Part shown: positions 1 to 8,725 of the stretch, piece after piece | How positions within the stretch are numbered: position 1 is the first letter of the stretch | How the letters are laid out: each line of letters starts with the position of its first letter | Assembly: GCA_018398765.1 (NCBI GenBank) | Contig: JAHBMJ010000112.1 | Span: forward strand, 227,713 to 244,247 | Direction: 5' to 3' | Length of the DNA stretch: 16,535 nt | Origin: Chromera velia | Taxonomy: Eukaryota; Sar; Chromeraceae | The notes under the pieces: model-generated | What the model was told of the DNA's origin: nothing | The model's database searches: none | What the model saw: the letters and a program-made list of their open reading frames with translations, nothing else | Position numbers and translations under genes: made by a program

Positions 1-639
1 CCCCCAAAAATGAAAAAATGTGTTATGCGAGTGCGTCGATCTCAGGGCCTCTCGGCGCCTCTCAGCTGATCTCAGCAGAGCTGAGTTGCCCTCCGAGGCG
101 ATATACGGAGTCAGTCTGCATGACTGATGCATGCCGGGGCCCAGGGCCTCGGTTCTTATTTAAACCCGCGACCTGGCTTAAGGGGTAACGCGCAAAGTTG
201 CCCAACTTCGACACCCATATCCGTCATGCAATACAACAGCTCCGTGCAACTCCCCCGCGAAACTGAACTTAACCACGAAAAAAGCCCAAACGTGCCCCTC
301 AAGCATATTTAAGCGTAAACATCGGGGCCGCACTGCATGAGATCCACAAGAAATGACTGCATGAGTTAGACTGACCTACAAGCATAAGCTAGCTACGATC
401 TTCGATGATAAAAAAGAACTGCATGGTATTGGACAGACGTAGTTGCAAATTCTCCTGTATATCTGGACCAGATGGAGGTAACAGGCCCACCAGTAAGTTT
501 GAATTTGCAGTCAATCCTACGTCTGTACATGCAGCTAAGCAGCAGCTTTTTGACTGACCTTCCTACGAGAATGAGTGTACTTTGCACAGTTCAATCAAGC
601 ATTTTTCTGGACGCGTGTCGGGAGAATCGAATCTTCAGG
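1..639. other. non-coding stretch, no recognised gene
   Basis: Short open frames exist on both strands but none looks like protein, and none continues through plausible splice sites. A small hairpin is possible at about 71-95 (CTCAGCT pairing with AGCTGAG). Apart from the 16-bp inverted-repeat arm at 129-144 I see nothing I can name. Confidence 0.5.
129..144 (+). repeat. 16-bp inverted-repeat arm (left)
   Basis: The 16 bases here (GCATGCCGGGGCCCAG) recur exactly in reverse complement at 10505-10520. Both copies sit near the edges of the repeat-rich left two thirds of the window. They could be the ends of an old mobile element, but no target duplication is visible outside them, and a GC-rich 16-mer can recur by chance. 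Confidence 0.35.
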
Positions 640-737
640 CCAGAATTCCTATATGAAGATAGATACGTAGACGTTGAACTTCTTTCTACTTTTATCTTTC
701 TCTCTGTTTGCATGACAGCCTCTCCACTTCCATCCTA
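640..737 (+). repeat. dispersed repeat copy 1, with one minisatellite-like unit
   Basis: This segment is homologous to 9318-9455. Both begin CCAGAA(T/G)TCCTATAT, pass through GTAGACGTTGAACTTCTTT or a near match, and end in a unit of the form TTTGCATGA-GCC/GTC-TCTCCACTT. That last unit is the same motif that is tandemly repeated at 1716-2123. The array unit and this leader therefore look like parts of one repeat family. Confidence 0.6.
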
Positions 738-1680
738 GGGTGTGATACTCTACGGACGATCCCTAACTACATGTATGGTTCCTACAACTTTTTTGATGAA
801 AAAATAAAACTTTAACCCAATTTACGAACTTTAAAAAGCAAAAGAACCCTAAAGAACCACTAATTAGAGTATAGGTCTAAGGTTCAAGTAAGTTCTAAGT
901 GGTTATAGTTGGTTCTGAGGTCGGTATCACTTCCGGTTCTGGTCATTAGTTCATGAACCGAATGAACAGAGACAAAAACTATTAAAACTTTTCTGAACAA
1001 GAAGGAACCCAATCAAAACCGTGAGAACCGGGTTTGAACCATCCAAACCAAGCTTTCAACTGATGATTTAGCTCTCCATGATCGATTAGACTCATGTATG
1101 ATGGTCAATCAGAGTCATGCATGACCAGACAAATGACATAAATGATCTCAGTCAGTCTTAGACGGTTAAATGAAGCAGAATGAATCGAACCGGACCCCGC
1201 GCGAACGCAAAAACAACGGCCAGACAGATGGAACGAGGCGGAGGCTTAGCCCAAGGCAATAGGGATCAGTGGTATTTTTTTGGGGGGTTCATGAGGCCGT
1301 TGTGGTTGAAGATGGTCTGAGAGTTGAGACTGAAGAGCTTACACGTCTTGAGACAGCCTTTCAAAAGTTAGAAGAACAGTCTGACGACAACTAAATGCAT
1401 AGAAAGTGCACAGAAAGTTGGTTCTCGTCGGTTCCAGCCAGTTCAGGTGAGTTCTATTTTGAGTTCCTGAACCACCCTTCTAGATATTTTGGAACTTTAC
1501 CTGGCACCTAGCAGTTTTCTTGCCATAACTGAAAAGATTTACAAGCTAGTGACTCTATTTATGTTGCAATGTGGTTCTTTTTAGCTCAGAACCACAAAAA
1601 ACATACTTTTAGAATGTAGGTTGTTGTTTAAAACCCTATGGGGAGGAGGTTATAATTAATTTTTTTTTTTAATTTTTTAG
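738..1680. other. AT-rich non-coding segment dense in GGTTC/GAACC words
   Basis: No coding potential is visible. The pentamer GGTTC or its complement GAACC occurs well over a dozen times between about 840 and 1600, in both orientations, for example near 843, 855, 883, 913, 936, 956, 1025, 1421 and 1430. At 1571-1595 two of them form a hairpin with 8-bp perfect arms (GTGGTTCT and AGAACCAC) and a 9-base loop. The segment ends in long T runs at about 1660-1678. Confidence 0.4.
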
Positions 1681-1715
1681 TATCATATCCTAGCTTCCAT
1701 CTTTCTTTCTCTCTG

Positions 1716-2123
1716 CATGACAGCCTCTCAACTTCCATCTTTCTGTCTATTTGCATGACGGCCTCTCCACTTTCATTGTTCTGTCTATTTACATGACGGC
1801 CTCTCCACTTTCATCGTTCTGTTTGTTTGTATGGCGGCCTCTCGTTCTGTCTGTTTGTATGACAGCCTCTCCATTTTCATCATTCTGTCTGTTTGCATGA
1901 TGGCCTCTCCACTTTGATCGTTCTGTCTGTTTGCATGACGGCCTCTCCACTTCCATCTTTCTGTCTGTTTTCATGACGGCCTCTCCACTCCTATCTTTCT
2001 GTCTGTTTGCACGAAGGCCTCTCTACTTCCATCTTTCTGTCTGTTTGCACGACGGCCTCTCCACTCCCATCTTTCTGTCTATTTGCATGACGACCTCTCC
2101 ACTTTCATATTCCCATCTTTTCT
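1716..2123 (+). repeat. 38-bp minisatellite, 11 well-kept units
   Basis: Units begin at 1716, 1754, 1792, 1830, 1858, 1896, 1934, 1972, 2010, 2048 and 2086. All spacings are 38 bp except the unit starting at 1830, which is 28 bp because it lacks about 10 bases of the CACTTTCAT stretch. The core reads CATGACGGCCTCTCCACTT followed by YCATCTTTCTGTCTGTTTG. The period is not a multiple of three and all frames shift, so this is not a protein repeat. Confidence 0.92.
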
Positions 2124-2800
2124 TTTTGCTTGCCTGGTGGGTCTCTGCTTTCTTCTGTCATGTTTGCTTCCATGACGGCTTTCCGTGCTTCCATCTTAAT
2201 TTTCCTGCCAGTGTGTTTGACCACCTCTCTACTTGCATCGTTCCTGCATGTTGACTTGCATGAAAGCGTCTTTGCTTCCATGTTTCCTGCCGGTTTGGAT
2301 GACGTATTCTCAGCTTCCACCTTCGCTGTTTGCTTGCATGCCGACTCTCCACTTTTATCTATCTTACCAGCTTGTATGACCACTTTCCGCTAGCTTCCAT
2401 CTTTCCTGCCTGCATGTTAAGGGCCTCTCCAGTTTCATGAATCTTTTTTGTCGACTTGCATGAAAGCTTTTCCGCTTTCATGTTTCCTGTCGGTTTGTGT
2501 GACGTCTTCTGAGGTTCCATCTTTTCTGTGCATGCACGATGACTTTCCACTTTCCTCCACTTTCGTCCGTCTTGCCTGCTTGCATGACGGGTTTCGGCGC
2601 TCCCATCTTTCTTGCCTGCGTATATGACGGCCTCTCCAGTTTCATCAATCTTTCCTATCTGCTAGCCCGTCTGCTTGCAGAAAGTTCGCTTCACTTTCAT
2701 CTTCCTTGTCTCCTCACATAAAGACCTTTCAGTCTTCATCTTTCTTGTCTGTCTGCGTATATGACGTCTGCTCCAGTTTCATTTTTCTGGTTTTCTTTTC
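2124..2800 (+). repeat. decayed continuation of the 38-bp array
   Basis: Diverged units continue with spacing near 38-39 bp, recognisable by TTGCATGA/TTGGATGACG words followed by CTCTCC/TTTCC and a CATCTTTCCTGCCTG-like half. Examples start near 2171, 2259, 2298, 2337 and 2375. Similarity falls off towards 2800. Short open frames on both strands here are by-products of the pyrimidine-rich repeat. Confidence 0.7.
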
Positions 2801-2930
2801 TGTTTTCATATGCTTGGATGCTGGCTTTTCCTAGACCAAATAGAATGTCTTTGCCTTCCTAAAATTTGAAAAGCAGAATCATTGGGAGGATGGAGTTTAC
2901 AACACTTAAAAAACAACAAAAACTTTCTTA

Positions 2931-2935
2931 CATGG
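2931..2935. repeat. target-site duplication, left copy
   Basis: CATGG lies directly outside the left LTR and matches 8951-8955 directly outside the right LTR. Five bases is the usual duplication length for copia integrases, and the match fixes both element boundaries. Confidence 0.9.
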
Positions 2936-3163
2936 TATAAGGAATTCACGTGTCAGTACAGAGTTCGGGGAGGAGAGGATGAGCGAATGCGCCTCACCTT
3001 GAATAAGTGAATGTAGATCGATCAGTTTCTCCTATACGGTGCATGCACAGTTTGTAGTGTTGCAGATTTGCATAGCTTGTAGTGCGCTGAGCCCAGGCTA
3101 AAGTCTCTGGGACCGCGGCCATGAAAGGCCGGCGTCAATCAACCCCGGACGCAATCTCCAACA
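2936..3163 (-). repeat. 3' LTR of the copia element
   Basis: This 228-bp copy aligns without gaps to 8723-8950, with 12 differences. On the minus strand it starts TGTTGG, the common start of copia LTRs, and ends CCTTATA. Eleven of the 12 differences are transitions, and about four fall at CpG sites (CG in one copy, TG or CA in the other). In a living element the 3' LTR supplies the poly(A) site, but I do not see a clear signal. Confidence 0.95.
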
Positions 3164-3175
3164 ATCACCCCCTGA
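3164..3175 (-). other. polypurine tract
   Basis: The minus strand reads TCAGGGGGTGAT directly upstream of the TGTTGG start of the 3' LTR. A purine run in this position primes plus-strand DNA synthesis in LTR retroelements. Confidence 0.75.
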
Positions 3176-3296
3176 CTCGAACATTCACAGGAGAGTCACC
3201 TCTTTTCTTAGCTTTCGATCGACATGTCTTTGCGAAATCTACCATTCCAGGACCTCTTTTCACATGCACTTTCTTCTTCGCTTCAACCTGAGGCGC

Positions 3297-3760
3297 TTAA
3301 CTCCCTCTCTCCTTTTCCAATTTGTATTTCGTGTGTCTGTCTGCCCGCTGCCGATCAGTAGAAACTCAAAGCACCCGCGCCTTCAACGCTCTCAGCTCCT
3401 GCTGTACATACTTCAACAATCCATCCATCCGGGGCTCTCGCTTCAAATATCCACTCTCCAATTGCTCCATGAGAGGAGCGCTGTCTGTATAAATCTCTAC
3501 CTCCAGCGGCTTTATTCACAACGCCTCTGCAAGATGCTTTCATTGAAAAGATTGTTTTACACCATCTACAAGCGCACAAAGCTCTGCAGAGGTCGAAGAA
3601 ATCAGCTTCCTTTTAATTCGTTTACTCTTCCATACCACCAGATTCGTTCTTCTCATTCCCTCAATCTTTTCCTTCTTGTCAACCAAGTAAGCCTCAAAGC
3701 CCCCTCTTCCTTCACAACGGGAAAGAGAATACACAGCATCCACAAACAAAGCAAGCTTCG
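3297..3760 (-). pseudogene. RNase H and C-terminal tail
   Basis: RNase H degrades the RNA template. Visible active-site residues are Asp in LALFVDAVYS (3740), Glu in SSTSAELCAL (3584) and Asp in EIYTDSAPL (3485), in copia order and spacing. WKSKRIKRKLISSTSAE matches the family's 'WKSKKQ-x-VSRSSTEAE'. TGA codons at 3540 and 3516 interrupt it, the second in AEAL-x-IK where Trp is normal. A third TGA at 3366 comes before a final basic tail ending at TAA 3297. Confidence 0.92.
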
Positions 3761-3799
3761 GATCAATCACGCCCTCAAAACGCAAACTGTCGTTCTTTT

Positions 3800-4800
3800 C
3801 ACGAGCTCTGATGAGGGCAAGCAAAGCAGCAACAAGCTTCGAACCAGTCGGGGGGGAACTGTAACAAGACAACTCACTGAAAACAAAAGTAAGATCGGCA
3901 GACGTCTGACACACCCAACCAAGCACACCCATCACTTTCATCATCACTGCAACCAGGTCTTCTTCTTTCTCTTCTTCCTTCTCTTCATTCAGCATCTCAG
4001 GGGAAAGAGACTTGCGAGGCAAATCGTCTGTCTGAACAGGAATGGACTTCAAGTATACCTCCTGGCTGATCTCAAACCCGCTTTCATTCTTTCTCACCTC
4101 CAAACCCATGTAGCCCATTTCACCCCCCGTAGAGAGAATTTCTGGCTCATCCATTTTCAAACGCTGTCTCAAAGGTTCAAAGTCACGAGCAGAGTCGGCA
4201 GAAAAAATGAGCAAATCATCAACGTGAACAGCCATCACTGCTTTCACCTTCTTCTCTTCATCTTTCAACACAAAGATGCTCTCAACGATTTCCTCCCATC
4301 CTTCTTCTGCTGCAATCCGTTTGAAATGCTTTCCATATAGACGAGGGGCATCTTTCAATCCATACATGGCTCTCTCTAGCTGACCGATAACTCCAGGTGC
4401 GAATCCTTCCGGGGAACCCATTGGGACGCGTCCTGGCAGCTGCACAAACACTTTATCTTGAATGGATGCAGTCAGGAACGCAGTGCGCACATCTGACTTA
4501 CCGATCGTCTACCCCTGACTGGATGCAAACATAAAGCAAACCAAAAGAGCCCACCAAGCAGCTGTCCCACTGTACGTCTCAACGTTCTTTTGGTCATCTT
4601 GAAATCTTTTACACACAAGACGGGCTTTCGGCTTTCTCTCTTTCCCTTTCATCTTCCATGTCAGCACCTATCTGGTTTTCATTGCTCTTCTCTTCTGCGG
4701 TATTCTTACTCCGTTTATTTTCAACACTTTATTCTCCTCAAAGCTTTTCAATTCCCCTCGCATCGCTTCATCAAAGAGGCCTTTCTCTACCTCTTCTTCC
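3800..4800 (-). pseudogene. reverse transcriptase
   Basis: The domain opens with FDEAMRGELKSFEENKV (about 4760-4710), the copia counterpart of 'AMQEEIESLEKNHTW'. The catalytic Asp of SDVRTAFL is at 4493. AMYGLKDAPRLYGKHF (about 4370-4323) is the family's ALYGLKQSPR motif. HVDDLLIF at 4226-4203 is the catalytic YVDD box with His for Tyr. TAG codons at 4668 and 4509 sit where copia enzymes have Trp (KTR-W-V and QG-W-x-I). This is the best-recognised domain in the window. Confidence 0.95.
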
Positions 4801-5117
4801 TTCGCATCAGTGTGCCCCTTCCTTGGGTTCACATGCTTCATCATCTGGTCGACCACTTTCTTATCCACCACAAGTCTCTGTGGCGCCTTTCTGAATCCAT
4901 TTCCTTCTCTCCTCACTTTCTTTCTTTCACCTTCCTTACTATCGTCCTGTGCTACCTGCACCCTCTTCCCTTCCTGTGCTCCTTGCACTTTCTTATCATC
5001 CTGTGCTTCCTGCACTCCCTCCGTTTCTCTGCTGCCTTGCTGCTCTCCTTCACGTGCAAGAAAACTAGCAAAGGCTGCGGCCCCCCCAGACTCCCCAAGC
5101 AAGTTGAGGCCAAACAA

Positions 5118-5807
5118 TGAATCGTCATCTGGAATGTCTGGCAGGACGACTTCTCCTTCTCCCTCTTTCTCTGCTGGCTGTGCTGCCTAAACAGGTTTAC
5201 AACCCTGCCCTGACTGCTTTTCCTTTTCCTCTCCACCCTCCACCCCCTGCTGCTGACTTCGCAACTCCAGGTGGCCTGCCTGAAGTTGAGAGCCTGCTGC
5301 AAATGGAGGAGGGAAAGGGACAGGTGCAGAAACAGAAGACACAGACTCTCCCACAATATGATCCAGCTGCCTGACGGCCGCTGACGGAACAGAGTCGGGA
5401 AAGATTGCCTGCAACTTGGAGGAGGAGACAACAGCTTCAGGGTCCGCACCCCCTGCAGCAAGAACATCGACTTCTCTGTCTTCATCGACGTCGAAATCGG
5501 AAAAACGATCAACATCATCAGCAGGTGCAGCTGCTAACTCAGACACTCCATTCAAAAAGTTAGAAGACACATTCAAACCATACCATTCAATCAAAAACAC
5601 AGCACTCGGATGCACACGTAAAGGTCTCCATCCTTTCCCACTGTCTGTCTTCACAAGAACACACACGACAGAGTCGCTTTCGACTCCAGCAAAGAACCCT
5701 TCCTTTCCCCTGACAGGCATAGCAGAAGAGGGAATCGGACGAGAGTCAGTCACAAAAATACGATCACCGACAGAGATGGGGGAAATGGGACGAGCAGACA
5801 AGCAGCC
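5118..5807 (-). pseudogene. integrase C-terminal region and acidic linker
   Basis: After the frame change between 5753 and 5807, the sequence VGDRIFVTD then GKEGFFAGVESDSVVCVLV (about 5770-5650) resembles the small beta-rich unit that follows the copia integrase core (the family's 'KCIFVGY' area). From about 5560 it becomes Ser/Ala/Asp/Pro-rich and low in complexity, as the linker between integrase and reverse transcriptase usually is. A TAG interrupts it at 5187. Confidence 0.7.
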
Positions 5808-6495
5808 TTAACACCAAACACAAACGCATTGGGCGACTTACCCGTCGCAGATGAAACACATTCATTCAAAGAATCAATCACACCACTCAACAACCACTTC
5901 GCACAATATTTTGGCAAATTCAAATCCGCAAGCAACTTCCAGAGCAATCTTTTCACTGTACGATTCATTTTCTCTACTTGCGCTTGGGACTGGGGAGTGT
6001 AGATGCTTCCTTTCTTATGAAAGATGGACTCCTGATCATACACATGCTCGTACTATCCCTTCTTTTCACCCACAAATTCCCTTCCGTTGTCAGTGCAAAG
6101 CGTTGCAGGCTTTCCTTTGACTTTCAGCTTCTCACCCAGTCTCTCCCATCTTCTTACCCATGCAGTCAGATGTCTTACTGCCTTCCTTTTCGAAAGCAGA
6201 ACCATGCCAGAAACAAAACGAGTTGCAGCATCGACAATCAAAGACACAGGGGTACCACCAGGTAAAAACATGACATCTTGATAAATGACTTCATTGAATT
6301 CCTTTGCTTGCATGCCTTCCTGGCTCTTCTGAGGAATACGATGCATTACAGCATTTACATGCTTGCACTGTCTGCACACATGCCTCACTTGATCACACGC
6401 CTCTCTGCTCACATACGACATAATGCCTTTCTCTTTCATTGTTTCATACAGTCACACACCAGTCGCATGCCCAAATCTCTTATGCCACATCAAAA
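5753..6495 (-). pseudogene. integrase: zinc-binding and DDE catalytic core
   Basis: The pre-integrase motif WHKRFGH at about 6487-6467 gives the H-x4-H half, and CRQC at about 6376-6365 gives the C-x2-C half of an HHCC zinc site. Catalytic residues follow: Asp in IYQDVMFLP (6277), Asp in CTDNGREF (6091) and Glu in QVEKMNRT (5974). TPQSQAQVEKMNRT is the copia version of TPQQNGVAERKNRT. The second Asp and the Glu are 38 residues apart, slightly more than the usual 35. Stops at 6452 (between the two halves of the zinc site) and 6053 (between the second Asp and the Glu) break the domain. Confidence 0.92.
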
Positions 6496-6599
6496 CCTCC
6501 CTCGCACTCATCTGACCTTCAGAAGGGAAGCTCACCCTCCGCGATCGATGCGCACCTAACCGAATTGGCGGTCGCTCCTGCAGGGCCCCTTTCTGACCT

Positions 6600-7156
6600 C
6601 CGTGCTGCAAAAACGCCCACTCACGTGCAAGAGGTCTATCCTTTCTATCTACGTTCAAACACACACAAAGGGGGCCATGCTTCACTGCCGGACTCTTTGA
6701 CTGCACGGTGACCCCCTCATGCACACTCAAAACCAGAACGCCTTCCTCCTCTTTCACATGCGCACAAAAACTGCCACCCCTTTTTTCAGGGAGCTCCACC
6801 CAGAATGGCTCATGCACTTTCTGCAAGCGGAGACCATGCACACTCACAAGAGAGACTGGCACAGACCGAGAGAAAGCTCCATCCAAACGTGCTGTCCTCC
6901 TACGTCCATCCAGACACTCGACTCTAGGGAGATCCACAGTCACGTCGCTCTCTGCTCTTGCGATGTCTCCTTCAACCCCCACAAACTCACTGTCCATCTC
7001 TTTCACATCAACCACATAGGACTCGATGTCTCTGCCAAAGAAATGCCGGCTGCATCCAGAATCAAGTTGAAGAAGCCGGTGGTTGATTGAATCAACCACC
7101 GGCTTCTTCACCACCCATTTTATTCCACCCCCTCTCGCTCCACCTGCACGCCCCAT
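6600..7156 (-). pseudogene. aspartic protease region
   Basis: The retroelement protease cuts the polyprotein. The active-site motif is LDSGCSRHFFG at about 7066-7034, with the catalytic Asp at 7061-7063, matching the LDSGA-x-RH pattern of copia proteases. The segment before it, from 7156, is Gly/Arg-rich and includes a perfect inverted repeat (7068-7110) that encodes the residues just ahead of the active site. The region is open from 7165 to 6455, so this domain itself is uninterrupted. The exact ends are not visible. Confidence 0.85.
7068..7110. repeat. perfect 20-bp palindrome in the protease coding region
   Basis: The arms 7068-7087 and 7091-7110 are exact reverse complements separated by the three bases TGA. 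The arm sequence contains GAAGAAGCCGGTGGTTGAT. It lies in frame just upstream of the protease active site and keeps the frame open. In RNA it would form a long perfect hairpin. Confidence 0.95.
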
Positions 7157-7288
7157 AGCGTGTGGTCACAGTTTTGTCACGTCCTGCCCGGGACGGCTCT
7201 CCCTCTCTTCTTCAGCAAGCAATGCAAAGCGATTGGAAACCCGTATGCCGGGGAAATGCACTGCACTCTGCACCCCCGAATGTGGTCA

Positions 7289-8680
7289 TCTCCCTCCCTG
7301 TCCCCCAGAGGAGGACGAGGAAGACTGCTGCTGCTGGCTTCTGTTGGGATCTTGGCTGGGAGGAGGGGGAACCCAAGGGTGAGGCTCGATTCTGGGCTGC
7401 CCCGCACGCTTGCGCGCACAGTTCTTCTCGAAGTGGCTCATGTCTTGGCACTACCAGCACCTCTTCGGTCCCCACGGCTGCTGCTGCTGTTGAGGGGGAG
7501 ACTGCTGGGAGGAGCGCTGACCGTTCTGTCTGTTCCCCTGATTTCTGAATCCACCAGATCCCCGACCCCGTCTCTGCTGGCCTCTGAAGGCTCTCTCTCT
7601 ACCCCCACTCTGCCTCTGTCTCGCCTTGATCTCTGCATCCCGATCAAAGGATGCAAAGCACTCGAACTCCTTCTTCAGAGTGGCATAGTCAATCTGTCTG
7701 AGATCCAGCTGCCCCCCCAATCCAGGAAGCTTCGATCTGAGGGAGTTGACGAGCTTCATACGCTGGTCGTCCGTGAGGGCATTGACGATCATGATGACCT
7801 TGGCGGGATCTGCGATCTCCCACTCCGCGTCGTCGGAATCGAGGAGGAGATCCTTGACTCTCTGGTCAATCTTCGTGAACGATAGCACCACACCGTTTGG
7901 GATGACGATACGACCGTTCCGATCACGGTGGTCGAGGAGCCATGGGAAGACCTGCACACGCTCCTGCACAGCTAGCTGCATCGCCAGCAGAGTCGAGGAA
8001 TACTCCTGCTTCATCTTCTCTACAATATCCTCAGGGTTCACCCGCTTCTGTCTCTATCTCCTCACATCTCTCCTGAAGGCCCGAGCATCACTTCCTGCCT
8101 TGTTCAGAGCGACGATGATGTTGGATCTCCACTCCTCTGTCGACCGGAAGTGTTTCCTCTGCAGGTGCACATTAGAGAACTCCCCCCACTGCGACGCAAA
8201 GTCGACAATCTCCTTCTTTCCAGCAAACTTCGGGCAGGCGGTCAGGTCCACTTTCTTCGACTGCTTCGACGATCTCTTCTTCCTGCATGCGGAACCCACT
8301 CTCTGAGCTGCAGAGTGGCGGGAAGACGCATCGGAAGATCCACTCACATCAGACGAGTTAGAGTGGGAGGGAGACGGGTCCTTGTCCGAGAAGAAAGCCA
8401 CGGCATCGAAGGGCTTTCGGACTTTCTGAGCCTGAACGGCTCCAGGTGCAAACAGAAAAACAGGGGAAATTCTTTCTTTCTTCTCCACCACTGCGGCACT
8501 GGTTCGACTAGGTGGAATCCATCTGTCTAACGAGTCTTCTACTCTCTCCTCCTGCTGGCCTGGAGGCGCAGCATCTCTTCAATCGAACTCTGCACTGAGT
8601 CTGGATAGTTCAGCGCTGATCGGTTCAAGGGCATCATTGAGTAAGCCCCTGAAAAAGCTTTTCATGTCTTCAAAGTTCAT
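7289..8680 (-). pseudogene. Gag region with CCHC zinc knuckle
   Basis: This would form the virus-like particle that packages the element RNA. After the ATG at 8680 come an acidic, serine-rich N-terminus, a charged helical region (8041-7700, for example EDIVEKMKQEYSS and DAEWEIADPAKVIM), then a basic Arg/Gly/Gln-rich stretch (about 7630-7470). A zinc knuckle follows at 7459-7418 with spacing C-x2-C-x4-H-x4-C, Cys residues near codons 408, 411 and 421, and a TAG between the first two Cys. A Gln/Ser tail follows. Stops lie at 8579, 8054 and 7451. The knuckle and position identify it as Gag; the capsid part itself has no motif I recognise. Confidence 0.85.
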
Positions 8681-8705
8681 CTTGACAACAAAGTGGCAAC
8701 AAATC

Positions 8706-8725
8706 AGTCTGACACACTGATCCAT
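8706..8725 (-). other. probable primer binding site
   Basis: Directly inside the 5' LTR the minus strand reads TGGATCAGTGTGTC. A TGG at this place normally pairs with the CCA end of the priming tRNA. The start resembles the initiator-Met site TGGTATCAG with one T missing, but I cannot assign the tRNA. The TGG overlaps the last two LTR bases as drawn. Confidence 0.5.

Larger units (their letters stand above)
3297..8680 (-). pseudogene. copia gag-pol polyprotein, broken by stops and one frameshift
   Basis: The frame opens at an ATG at 8680, 43 bp inside the 5' LTR, and can be followed to a TAA at 3297-3299, 133 bp before the 3' LTR. This gives about 1,795 codons if the single missing base is allowed for. 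Gag and Pol share one frame with no programmed shift between them. In-frame stops, by plus-strand position: TGA at 8579, 7286, 7166, 6452, 3540, 3516 and 3366; TAG at 8054, 7451, 6053, 5187, 4668 and 4509 (leftmost base given). A one-base change of frame falls between 5753 and 5807. The TGA at 3366 is counted as premature because the next 22 codons still look like a copia C-terminus (STDRQRADRHTK). The domains are described in separate entries. Confidence 0.93.

Noticed and set aside
1789-2550. Open frames on both strands within the minisatellite
   Set aside because: The 38-bp period shifts frame at every unit, so the predicted peptides are by-products of the repeat.
3264-4340. 358-residue plus-strand open frame
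   Set aside because: It is antisense to the reverse transcriptase and RNase H coding region, which has all its catalytic motifs on the minus strand. The plus-strand product is Leu/Ser/His-rich with no motif.
4590-5190. Plus-strand open frames of 126-176 residues
   Set aside because: They mirror the Lys/Glu-rich linker and start of the reverse transcriptase on the minus strand, and look like pyrimidine-rich antisense shadow.
7083-8530. Several long plus-strand open frames
   Set aside because: They are antisense to Gag and protease. The zinc knuckle and LDSG motif show that the minus strand is the coding one.
3297-8680. Reassigned stop codons (TAG/TGA read as Trp or Gln) as an explanation for the broken frame
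   Set aside because: Both TAG and TGA appear at Trp positions, intact TGG codons are common in the same frame, and there is an independent frameshift and 5% LTR divergence. Decay is simpler.
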